Source: Dicaeum eximium (taxonomy: Eukaryota > Chordata > Aves > Passeriformes > Dicaeidae). Taken from it: a stretch of 64,000 nucleotides of DNA. The position numbers were made by a program, and so were the translations under genes. Position 1 is the stretch's first letter, and each line of letters starts with the position of its first letter. The stretch lies in the NCBI GenBank assembly GCA_013396995.1, contig VWZP01006690.1, positions 1 to 64,000 on the forward strand, in the 5' to 3' direction. The notes beneath the pieces were generated by a model that saw nothing but the letters and a program-made list of their open reading frames with translations, searched no databases and was not told where the DNA came from. Positions 1 to 11,200 of the stretch are shown here, in pieces.

Positions 1-269
1 AAAATTTTTTTTAAAATAAAGGCCATTTTCTGAAGAGCTGAATGTTTTCAATTCTGGGTATAAAAACCTGCAGCTAAATGCAAAAAGAAACTAAATTAAA
101 AAAAAAAAATAAAAAGGCATTTTTCAGCAGCCTTTATACAATGCTTCTTCAATGTGGGACATGTGGGACAAACAAATGCAAGTCTTCCCTGACTCCTATC
201 AGCTATTTGTAAGGGCAAAAAATACGATCTCTCAAAAACTTGGGAGCCTTTTGCTCTTCACAAGCATTC

Positions 270-1010
270 CAGTGTCCCCGCAGGCCTGGAAAAGCAGCGT
301 TTGGCTCCGTGGTGCAGCAGCCGCCGGAGCCGGGCAGGGCCATGGCCCGGAGGGGAGCCAGAGCCCCGGGCAGTCTCTGCTCCGGCCCTGCCGGGTCCCT
401 GCCCTGCAAACCAGGAGCCCGGGCAGTCTCTGCCCCAGCCCTGCCCTGCAAACCAGGAGCCCTGGCAGTCTCTGCTCGGCCCTGCCGGGTCCCTGCGCTG
501 CGGGCCGGGCTGCGGAGCGGGGCTGCAGGGCCCGCTGTCCTTGCGCTCCGCGCTCCGTTCGGAGAGAGCTGGAGGCAGGGATTCGGGCAGAACGCAGCTC
601 CACCTCTGCAACAGGCACAACACTCGTTACTGTGCCCGTGACCCCATCGACATCGCTCTGGCACTCGTGCTCTGGCGCACGCCGGCTGAGGGAAGAGCCC
701 CGCTGGCTCCCCTCAGCCTCTGCAGCAGGCACAGCCTTCCCCGGCACAACGAATCCCCCTCGCAGTGCTCTGCGCCTGCCACCAGCGCTCCTGTCCCTGC
801 TGGGACACGGCTGGCTCTGGTGCCACCCAGCCCAGGGCTCGGGGAAGCTGGCAATCCCTCCTCCGGTGCCAGAACTGCGGCTCTGGGGGCAGAGCTCTGC
901 CAAAACACAGCACAGCCCCCGCGGGCTGCCCTGAGCGTGAGGACTGAGCTCACACGCAGCGCCCATGCGAACATCCCCGCTCCAGTGTCTGAACAGGGCT
1001 CCTGGGGAGG
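270..1010. other. CpG-island-like GC-rich block
   Basis: A sharply bounded GC-rich block sits in AT-rich surroundings. By hand I count about 50 CpG dinucleotides in roughly 720 bases, an observed/expected ratio near 0.7, which meets the usual CpG-island criteria. Long open frames run through it on both strands, as expected from low stop-codon frequency in GC-rich DNA, and none resembles a protein I know. It contains a three-unit minisatellite at 361-505. It could be an alternative promoter, an enhancer-type CpG island or a GC-rich repeat. The sequence alone does not decide. Confidence 0.6.
361..505 (+). repeat. GC-rich minisatellite, three units
   Basis: Three tandem units begin with GAGCCC followed by GGCAGTCTCTGC (first base after GAGCCC varies). 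The first starts at 361 (54 bases), the second at 415 (42 bases, lacking an internal 12-base piece) and the third at 457 (decaying after about 45 bases). The first two end in CTGCAAACCAG. The array lies inside the CpG-rich block, and the length difference suggests unit-level gain or loss. Confidence 0.8.
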
Positions 1011-1488
1011 AAAAGCTGCCCTGGCTTAGGGCATGCCAGGCAAAATATGCCGGGAACTTTTAATCAATGTATAAATAAATCCCACTTGCCGCAGATACTA
1101 CCTGTTTGCTCCGTTCACAAGAGAGAATCTCACCCCTGGTGCACAACCTTTGGTGCATTTTTAGACTAAGGAACAGGAGGAGAGAGAGGAACTTTGACTG
1201 ATCTACCTACAAAGTGCAGCATTCGGGAGTCAGTGCTTCAGAGCAGCAGGTTTCAGAGGAGCAGGCTAAAGAACAGCACATTTCAGAGCAACTACCTGCA
1301 GGATGTGCAAGTCCATCTGTAAACAACCACTGTGCTGTGGCCACCACAAAAGGAGCACTACATTAGCTCCAGAAAAGTAATGAAGTTTAATGGTCCAATT
1401 ATACCTTTGCCTTTAAGGAAATACAGAAACAGGGTTTTTATACTTTCTCACCTACATAAACATTCTTTAGAAAAGAACTGGTGATAAA

Positions 1489-1510
1489 TAGAACTAGAAA
1501 ATTAGTTCTA
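1489..1510. repeat. Short perfect inverted repeat
   Basis: Two 8-base arms, TAGAACTA and TAGTTCTA, flank a 6-base spacer. Further AGAAC and GTTCT half-sites lie within about 50 bases on either side. It could be a palindromic protein-binding site or simply chance in AT-rich DNA. Confidence 0.6.
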
Positions 1511-2660
1511 GAAATTCGGTTCTGTTCAGAAAATCAGTTCCTAGTGTAGAATACTATTAATGATTTTTTTTCCTGCTTATTACTGTCATTATTTGTTTCT
1601 AATAACAACAGAGTCCTTACATGCCCTTTCACACATTTTCAGTAAAATTTGATTTGAAATATTTAGATTCTTTCATATTTATCTTTGTCATTCTCTGCTT
1701 GGAGGAGGCCTGGCTGGTCTGAGGGCTTACAGTATCAGACAGTGTCACTCCTCATGTTTCCTTCCTCCGTCACAATTTAATATATTTTGTCCTGCTAGCT
1801 ACTATGAAGCAGGAGCTCAGTTTGATTCGAAAGGAGTCCAAATGGGTGAGCAAGTGGCATTACATAATGACCAACTACAGCTGGAGCCTGAATTGCTGTT
1901 GTTACTGAGCTCCCTGGGCCATAAATGTTTGCTCATGATGTCTCATACCTTGGCTGTAGCACGCTGCACTGCTGCTGCCCATCAGCACATGGATCAAAGG
2001 CATCCCTCTCCCCCCTGGATCTATGGAATGTGCATGTGAGCAGCATTCTGGATCCTTCTTCTGTCACCCACCAGCTTGGCACTGTGGGATTCCTGGAAAT
2101 GAGACAGGGTCTGCTTTTTGGTGTGTAAGGCACAATAATTGCCAAGATTACTTTCCATTATCATCCTCATTATCTCAGCCACATACTTAGTTTTTTCAAG
2201 GAGCCTTTTGTTTGTGAGGAAATAGATGTGATCAGGCAGCTGAGAACTATGGGAGACAGTGTAAAACCAAACTTTGTGCCTGTGAAAAAATCAAAATGAA
2301 GCCTCTGCCCATGAAACAGATCAAGCACATTCTGGTGCCTGCTTGTGACAACTGAATTAGAGACATTTTTCAAAGAGTTCATTCCTATATAAGGGCTAAA
2401 CTTGTAAAGGTCAGCAGAATACTGAGGTATTTCCTATTAAAACGTCGGTTGCTGAAGAATGCTTTTCTAGTGTAACTAGATTTTCAAGAGATTTTGCAAC
2501 TTTGTTGATATGATTCTTTTTTCTGCTTATGCATTTTCTAGGAGAATATGTTCTGCACTTTGGTTTGTTTTGGAGACAAAACAAGTTTCAAGACAGAGAA
2601 ATCCTGGATACATATTATTGCTCATTAACAACTGAATATGCTTCTTTTTATTTATATTAC

Positions 2661-2679
2661 TTTTTTTTTTTTTTTTTTT
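2661..2679 (+). repeat. Poly-T tract
   Basis: A run of 19 T bases. It is possibly the reverse-strand tail of a decayed retroposed copy, but I see no recognisable element body beside it. Confidence 0.85.
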
Positions 2680-2814
2680 ACTATGACAAGAAAACACTAC
2701 TATAGGTACAACCTAGAGCAATAAAGTAAGGGGAGCAGATTATTCTTTGTGCTTGAAAGGGTTTTGAAATTTCAGAACTTGGTTTGTTTCTGGTTTGGAT
2801 GAAAAGGAAGTATT

Positions 2815-3215
2815 TTAGCGGTCCTGCAGAAGGCCAGTCCAGCACGGGCTGTCCTGCACCTCCTGGGCACAGCTGTGGAGCTGGACAGCCAAGCCCTGAG
2901 GAGCTGCAGACCAGAAAGCCAAAATCCCAGTGCCACATGGGTGCCCTGCTCAGGGGCAGCTCCTCAGAGCTGTGGCAGAGGGGGCTGAGGGCGGCTCTGA
3001 GCGCTGGGCAGGGCGCGGAGGTGCCGGGCTGAGCCCAACCACGGCCGTTCTCCATCAGCCTCTGGTTCAAACCACGCTGCCCTGGCTGCGCCTCTCACCT
3101 CTGCAAATCTCCGCCCAAAGCACCCCTGGCCAGCTGCAGCCGGGGCTCCAAATCCCAGATTCCACCAAAGCTGGGTGCCTGTCTCCATCAGGCTCCTTTG
3201 CAATTCCACTCTTCT
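2815..3215. other. GC-rich patch without recognisable gene
   Basis: A GC-rich stretch with a moderate number of CpGs (for example around 2990-3030 and 3050-3120). The open frames in it, on both strands, are rich in Pro, Ala, Gly and Ser and carry no domain I recognise. Similar patches lie near 10580-10800, 11885-12060, 16020-16270, 31620-31700 and 55530-55690. They look like the GC-rich local variation common in bird introns and intergenic DNA. Confidence 0.5.
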
Positions 3216-5394
3216 GAGAGCAGCCCGTTGTGGGTGCAGGCCTGATGCCACAGCCTTTAATGTGTTCGGGATTAGAGCCCAGTGAATTTCACATTAAGAA
3301 CCAAGAGATAAACAACAGCATTCTTTGAGACTTGTGAAGTGTCTGTTTCTCAAGACTTGGGACTAGAGAAAAACATTATATTTACAGAAATTTACAATAT
3401 TCAAATTTTTAGACCTCATTTTACTCTTAAAGAACCAAAAACCCTCATAATTCTATGCTATTTAGGAGTGGGGAAAAAACACATGAATAATAAATGTCAT
3501 TAATGCCAGCAGCAGTTATAATTTAATTGCTCACAGACATTTATTTCTGCTTATTTTTCCTCTTACTGATACACCACGAGAAAAAATGAACTCACAACTG
3601 ATATAATTTAACATAGCTAGAATTAAGACTCAATATTTTCCTTAAATGACAGTTATGATACTTGTAGTTAGTTGACACTGAAGAGGCTGTTCTAATTGTA
3701 CTCTGTTTTGAAATCAGAACTATTAATTCAAGACTCATTAGGGTTAAGCCATGAGCCTTAAGTTTTATCACAGGGCTTCAGGTCTCAGCACAGACTCCTT
3801 CAGCTTCAGGTGTTTTGGGGAATAAAAGTGAATTCATAATTTAACAAAAGTTAAATTATAGTTCTTTGTATTTTCTTTGAATTATTACATTTTATTAACA
3901 CTTCCAGCTTTGGTGCTTTAAAAAAAAAAAAAATTAAATTTACACCCCATATCCAACTGGCTTTTTCTTGAGAGGGTGGCTGACCTTCCCAAGCAACCAG
4001 TTGTTTTACCTTAATTCTCTTCCAGCCTGTGTATTTTTAATTCTAGAAGGTTTTGGTGGGGTTTTTTTTGGTTTTTTAAAAAATTCTTTCAATTATTATA
4101 AAATTCCACTGTAAAAATAGAGATTTCCTGTGGAGCAGACACATATACAATCACTGGCTACAATATATCAACACATTTATGCCCGTTTAGTCTTACGCAG
4201 CTCCAAGTGTGGGAGTGGGTGGCTGTCCTGGCTCACACGGAGCTGCTGCTGACGTACAATAATTACCCAAACTTCAGAGCTTTAGCACATCTCTCTCCAT
4301 TCTGCTCTTGGAAACAATCACACCAGTAGCACACAAGGATGATGGGATGATTTAGGTTATTAACAGGTGCTATTTCTTATGGCTGTGTGCAGCTATATCG
4401 TTCTGTGCTGTTGATATTGGCTCTGATAATGCTTAGTTGAATTCCCCCTAAAAATAGGTATGAACAAAAGCTATTTGAAGGAGGATATATTAAAATTTTA
4501 TAACATATTTTCCAGTGCCTCATGCAAATCTTGGCTATTTCCCTGCATAATCAGCTTGCGTGGTTGAAGGCTGAACTGCAAAGGGCTGAATCCTGAAAAC
4601 AGCAGTTCCTGTAAACCACATTGCTGCAACCTGGGGTTTTCTCCAAACCCCCACACAACGAAAATGATCCACCACCAGGGACTAGGCTGAGGATATGTGC
4701 TCTTTAGCCAGAAAAAGACTAAGGTACCTGCAGAGTAGCGTTGTGTGGGATGGCTTTAGATGTTTAATACATCTAAAAGTGCTCCAGCACTTTTATCAGA
4801 TGGGTCCCATATGAAAAATAAAATAATACAGGTTAAAGCCTGCTCTTGTGCCTTCTTGCCCTCAACTGCTCTAGGAGTCCACATGAGTGATGTGTCTGAA
4901 GGCACAAGGTGATTATGTGGAGTACCTGGTCCAGCTGGGAACAGCTGATTTGGCTTTGGAAGCACCAGAGCTGGGCTGTCCCAGACACAGTGTCCTGCTG
5001 AGATATCTGAGAGCAGAGACTCTTCTCACTCAACTGTGCTCCTGCACTGAGCTGGGATTTTACAAGTTCAGATTTAAAATGCAAAGCAGTGCTTTTTTCC
5101 CCTCCTTTTACATAGTTTGTGTTATTGTTTCTCACACAATATGACATCAGAGGCTGAGCAATGTGGCTCCCCAAACAAACTGGTATAAAATGAAAAAAAG
5201 CCAGCAACCTGCTACTGGCAGAAGAGCTCACTCATTCCAAACCACAGCTCCTGTTTGCACCTTCACTCCCCAGAAAAGCCTCTTATTTTAATACCCTGAA
5301 GCACAGAACACATCATTTACTTACAGAAGAAAAATACTCTGAAAAAACAGAATTTAATTGTTGAATTCATTGTCTCTTTCTCAACTTCGGCATA

Positions 5395-5760
5395 AAATAA
5401 TAGAACAGAATAGACTGTTCCAGCTGGAAGTGCAGTGATCTGCCTAAGATAAAGCAGGTTAAAGGCACTGTCCACATGCCCTTAAACACTGGCAGCTCTG
5501 GGGCATTGACCACCCCTCTAAGGAGCTTGTTCCAGTGTCTGACCACCCTGTTGGTAAAGAAATATTTCCTGTGACCTGCCCAAACCTCTCTGGTGCAGCA
5601 CTGAACCATCCCCACACATCCTGTCACTGGACACCAGTGAGAAGGGATCAGCCCTCCCTGTCCAAGTGTCCCCTCCTGGGGATCCTCCCTCAGCCTTCTC
5701 TCCTCCAGAGCAGACCCTCCCAAGTCCTTATCTGGTCACGGGACACCCCCCACCCCTTTG
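5395..5760 (-). mobile_element. CR1 LINE fragment (3' region), antisense
   Basis: Read on the minus strand, this matches the usual bird CR1 3' region in order: a GGGGACACTTGG stretch, a segment on 'trailing' nucleotides around CCAGTGACAGGATG, the AGGAAATATTTCTTTACC block, the 'AACAAGCTCC' block, and a GCCCCAGAGCTGCC block. The very end with the ATTCTATGA-type tail is not recognisable at 5395. The copy is 5'-truncated and has no intact coding frame, so it is an inactive fossil. The family call is from memory of CR1 sequence and the subfamily is not assigned. Confidence 0.75.
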
Positions 5761-8157
5761 AAAGCTTTGTTTCCCTCACCTGGGCACATTTAAGCAGAAC
5801 TGTCTTTCGCTCAGCAAATCTCTCAAGCCTTTGTTTTAAAGGCACGGTAGGAAGTGCAAGTGTCAGTGTGAACAAGGATTATTCTCTAAGGAAAGCTTGC
5901 CAGGAAGTGACAACAACAGTTATCATTCTAAAACAAATACATGCTCATGTACACCTACAAGACAGAGTGCCTACAACATCAAAATTGCTCCTCACTTATA
6001 TTCCCTTTATCATGAGAAAGGTCAGGTTCTTTCACCAATCTCTAGTCAAGTGGACTGATGCATGTATAATAAATTACAGAGATGCCCTTTGAGCCTCAAT
6101 TATTTTATGAAAAGAAATAGCTAAGCAAAGGGTGCTCATCCACCCATAAGGAAAAAAACCAAACAAAACATAATAGAAAAATCTTTCTTCTTTTCTTATT
6201 GAATTTCAAACAGAGACAGAAAAATCCTATTACATTTTTTAGTCCTGCCAAGGCCAACCAGATTCATAATTGGCAGTTAAGCACATATTTATCTGCCTTC
6301 TGGGTCTGTCTTCAATCTGAAGAGAGAAAGATCTGACAATCTATTTCAATCAATGCAATAACGGTTGACACACAAGGAGGAATTCTGACAGTATTTATCT
6401 GTGGGACAATAGTCTCAGAGTGGTACAGCTTTCTCCAGCTCATGCTGATAGCAGGCAAACCACAGAATTCTGCCTAGGCTTGGAAACACATCTGAGTTGC
6501 AAACATTTAAACAAAACCCAATGAAAACATGGGGAGAAGCTGGACACACTTCCAATTGCCATGTTCTGGGTGGAACTTGAAAATATTGCATCATTAATAC
6601 CCAGAACAAGCAATGAAGTATGTACAGCATATAAGTAAATAATCCTTTTTCTCCTACACTTTTCTGAAAGAAATTAGGGTTGCTGAGCATTTGTTAACCC
6701 TACGTAAGTCAGAGAGAGTGTTCAGAAGAGAAGTTGTTCTGACACCTGATCCTGTGTCTGTGTGTAATGGTCTCTACCTTTTACACTCAGTTCCTCTCTC
6801 TGAGCTGCAAGGACAGCTGGTGTTTAACGAAAGACAAACTGTTTCAAAAGTTTTTTCCATTTATTTGGGGCTTTTTGATATGAATTCTTGTAAGCACTAG
6901 AGGAGATAACAAAACATCAGTGGTTCTCTGTGGATATAAGTGATTCTGGCAGATACAGAATTTAATCAAAAAGATCTTGCTGCTGAGGTTACTTGTCCAT
7001 GTGCTTCCTGTGCATTAAGAGCACAAGTTCTAATGCAGACATCTGAGTTTCTGGCTACAATATTGCATTTTGTGTGGATTGTACTGGATGTGGGAAGGCT
7101 GCACACTGGATGTACTGTCATAAAATGGCAGATCCATCTCTCTTGGAGACATTATTGCTATTGCCTTGATTGTAATGTTTTGTCTAACTTGATTATTGTT
7201 TCCAGCTATTTGGTAAAACAAGGCTGTAGGTTATCACCATATACATTTCAACCATTTTTCTCCCGTTGAAAACAAAGCCATTCCTACTAAGCTGTCTCAT
7301 ACTAATCCTTAGTTTCCAACCACAGAGGAATCTGTTCTGCCAGGCCAGTGCAATGAACAAACACACACTTCCAGAAAATCTGTGCAGACCAGTTTAAATG
7401 AAAAAAACCACTTTTTTGTGTGTGATATAACAATTCTCTAACTGAAAAATGAAAAAAAACCCCGCTGGCAGAAGTATATGAAGTGTTTCCAAAGACCAGC
7501 CTTGGGGTATTGTTAACACTGTTAGTCCTTTGGTGACTTCACCATGAGCACACAAAGTCACTGTGGTGGAGTTGGGAATTGGGGAACTAGACTCTGGGTC
7601 CATGACTACTGTTTAAAAAAACAAGTACTTGTTTCCTCCTAGGAAAGATGGAGAAAGAGAGGCAGGTTACTCTACCAACCAAGTAAAGGGATCACATCAG
7701 CAAGAACCACCCGTGGGTAAAACATGAGTGTTGTTTAATGGGGTAGAGATGTGCCATTAAAAAGATTAAAACATGGTCTAAAAATCCATAATTAAGATAC
7801 AGAAGAGAAGACTAAATGATTGCTATATGATTTATCTGCTATTTTACTGGAAACTAACTATTAACCACAGTATTTCTGGTTGTAAATATGTAATACAAAG
7901 AGAATTTTCCTGAGGTAGCATTGATTAGCGTTGGAGGTAAATTATAATAAATACAAAGGGAAAACCACTTACAGCATATTGAGTTTCTGTGGGAAGTTTG
8001 AGTAATGATCCATTATTGTAAACAGACATTATTTACAATGCCATGCTGTGAGAAGCAATAGTTCTGACAGAATTAATGCAATAATACAAGGACATTGCCT
8101 TTGGTCACAGAGGAAGTCCACAGGCATGCAAATATCAGAGCTTCCAGCAGGCTCCCC

Positions 8158-8226
8158 TTAGGGCAGGGACTGTGCCTTTTTCTGCCTGGCAAATTCTTAG
8201 CACATCAGGAATAAATAAATAAAAAC
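8158..8226 (+). mobile_element. Possible L2/CR1-type ancient LINE tail
   Basis: The stretch contains a GGGCAGGGACTGTG motif, then a T-rich segment, then a CTTAGCACA motif, and ends in tandem AATAAATAAATA. This order resembles the 3' tail of old L2-like LINEs found across reptiles and birds. It is short and diverged. A repeat-library search would settle whether it is such a remnant or a chance resemblance. Confidence 0.45.
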
Positions 8227-11200
8227 AAGACTGCATGGAAAAGTGTTCCTAATAATCTGTGTAACATTGAGAGTTCATTGCTTCAGTCAGCTGAGCAGGA
8301 AGGTTCTTGCCCAGGAGCAAAAGCCCTTCAGGCAGGAAACAGTCCCAGGGATAAAAACCTGACCCCTGCTTAGCCCTTGCTGATAATGTTGTGCCCAGAA
8401 TTTCAGTTTTCAGGGCCTGGTAATTTAACCTGTCATAAGTGAAAAGTTCCCAGAGAACAGGACCCTGAGCACCTGCCTGTATTTGACACTAAGGCAGAGA
8501 AGGTTGAGACTTTGGCTTCTGTGAATTCTAGAACAAGAGAGATCGAAGGCAGAGTAGCAAAGCTGCTGCCAAGACAGTTCTGCTCCCAACAATAAAGGAA
8601 AAGGACAGCATACAAATCATACGTGTGTGTGCCTGGCAGGAGTCCACAAAGCCTTGTTCTTGGAAGACATTCTGAGAAAGCTGAAGAGGCATTCTGCAAT
8701 CCATTAAAAATAATGTATGCAGAGTAATGGGTTATAACTAGAAATGTCTGAGAATAGAAGCATCACTTTTACTTTTCCTTCTGGGCCTGTACTTAGTGTT
8801 TGGGAGGAAGAGCTGTCTGTGAAAGACCAGTGGGTGACAACAGTCCAGCTAATAAGGAGACAGGCGTGACAGAAGAGGTGGTATTATAAACTGTCCCCTA
8901 TTCAGCCTGACTTCTGACACATTTTACTTCAGGCAGGTACTGTTGGGCAGACACTCAAAATCTGTCCTGGGTGTTGGTCTCCTCCTGCCAAGATGTACTT
9001 GGGTTCAAAAGCACTGTTAATTAGCATCATTAGCAGTCCCTCATTCATCATTTTATACCAGCTAATCATGGTTCTTAGAGGAACTTAAATTTGATGTAGT
9101 GGCACTGTAACAAATTATTGAAACCAACACCCAGTATTTCTGTTTGAGTATCAATTCATCAGGAGGGAAAAGATCCAGTTTTGAAAGGTTCCTCTCATTC
9201 TATAAACCCATCCAACTTACTCTGGTGAGAGGTAAAGCACTGTAAAACAACAGCTAAATAAAGGAAGAAAAATCCCCAGGACAGTGAAGTGAATCCTTAG
9301 TACATTGCCTCATTTAGGAATGACAATACTGCATGAATACAGACACCAGTGAGAGTGGTTGTATTCCAGACTGGAAATAAAGTTCCTGTGGCTTAATAGA
9401 AGACAGAGCTGAGGGAGATGTCGTGGGATGACAACCACCCCACCTTCAAGGCTTTAGTGCAAAAGCAACCCATGTTCATTAGCAAGGGACTGAGAGTTAA
9501 TTTAACAATTCATTGTTATTCAGTGGCTTTTGTGAAAAGGGTTTTGTTGATCTCAGTGATGTTATAAAACACAGCTCTGAAAGACAAACTGATTAAGTTG
9601 GTCTTGTCAGGAAGGTCAAGGAGATGGATAGGGTGAGATGTGCTCGCTGGGGTACAGGGTTTCTGTGTGAGGTGGGGCACAGTGGTCATGAAAAATGCAA
9701 ATAAACACAGGCAATGCACTGTGCTGAGGAGGGAAAAGGTACTGTGAATTTAATTCAGCAGCAGCACATTTGTGAATTGAGCAGTGCTGAGGTACCACTA
9801 CCGAAGATGTGCTGAACTACTGAAGTTCAGTTTATAAATATTGGCCTAACTCCATTAAAGTAGGTGTTCATAAAACACGTTCAGAGACAGCTTCAGAAAT
9901 GTTCTAAGTTTCTCTGATTCTGCCATTCTCAAAAAGTGCCAGTTCCAAGAGAAAAGTAAAGGCTGAGCACTGATCAAAACTTCACACTAAATAATATCGT
10001 TTTCAAAATATCAGATCTACATTTTTATACTTTTGCCTCAGCTTACAAATTATACAAGATACAAGTTTGTAATGAAGTAGAGAAAAGAATGAAGAGAATA
10101 GTAAGAAAACAGGTTTTAATAGTAAGAAAACATTGCTTTTATGAGGCCATAAAAGCAATAACTTGCTAGCAGAGAGGCTTCAGGAGTGAGTACTTTTTTA
10201 TTCCAGAGCTAAGAAAATAAACTGTCCAACAAAGAGTTTATGGAGGCAACTTCCTTTGCTGTAGACACATACCAAAGTGGAAGGCAAAATGTTAGGCTGG
10301 AGATACTCCTAGAGATCTGTATCCTCTTGCTGCCTCCCTGAGACAGCACAGGGAGCTGTGTGCAGATGTTTTGAGGGCAGTGCAGCACAGACAGCCGTAC
10401 ACTCAAGAGAAGACATGGCTGAAGATGCCCCACAGCCGAGCAGGCATTCCCAGCACACGTCATAGGGAGGAGGAGGACACAGGAAAAGGCCTAACTCTGG
10501 TGTAGAGCAGAAATAAAACCAAAAGGCTCTTAGAGAAGCCTGACACCAGTACAATCCCTGGCAGGAGGAGCTGTGGGTGTCAGGGCTCCCTCTGGCAGGG
10601 CAGGATGAGAGAGGAGGGAGCAGAAGGCAGGAGCACCCTTGGGACACTGAGCCAGCAGAGCTGTCCTGGCTGCAGCAGTGCTGGCTGCAGTGTCCTGGAC
10701 ACACCCCACACCTGTGGGACCTCTCAGCTCACAGCAGGGCAGTCCCTACAGGCTCACCTGCCCAGCCTAGCAGGACTAATCCATCCTGGTTCCATCACTG
10801 GACGGGTGAAGGCTTTTCCAGCCTTCTCCTCCTGTCAGCTCAGTGTTGTTCTTGTCTGTGCAACGTGCCCTTGGTCATGTAGCCCATTGAGCCTCATTCC
10901 CAGAGGAGCAGGGACCTGTGCCTGGCCTACTGCAGCTATTTTGATAACTGCTTCCATTAAAGACTACTTAGAAGAAAATATTTGCATTTTGGCAAAAAAA
11001 GATCACAATTGGGTGGACAGTTTCAATGTGTGTTCAGGTGAGGGAAGACTTAAAAGCCACTGAAATTTGCTTCTCCAAAGCGGCAAGATTGAGCAGCATT
11101 TATTGAGACATATATTCGTCATTGTTCTTTAAGAGTAGAGGTGTCACTCTGAAAAGGCCATTAAAATGCAAAAATAGAACTAGGCCATCTTTCTGCTGCA

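Noticed and set aside
152..1029. Several long overlapping open frames (up to 260 codons) on both strands
   Set aside because: They coincide with the CpG-rich block and minisatellite, where stop codons are rare in all frames. Their composition is low-complexity Pro/Ala/Gly/Ser/Arg and no domain is recognisable.
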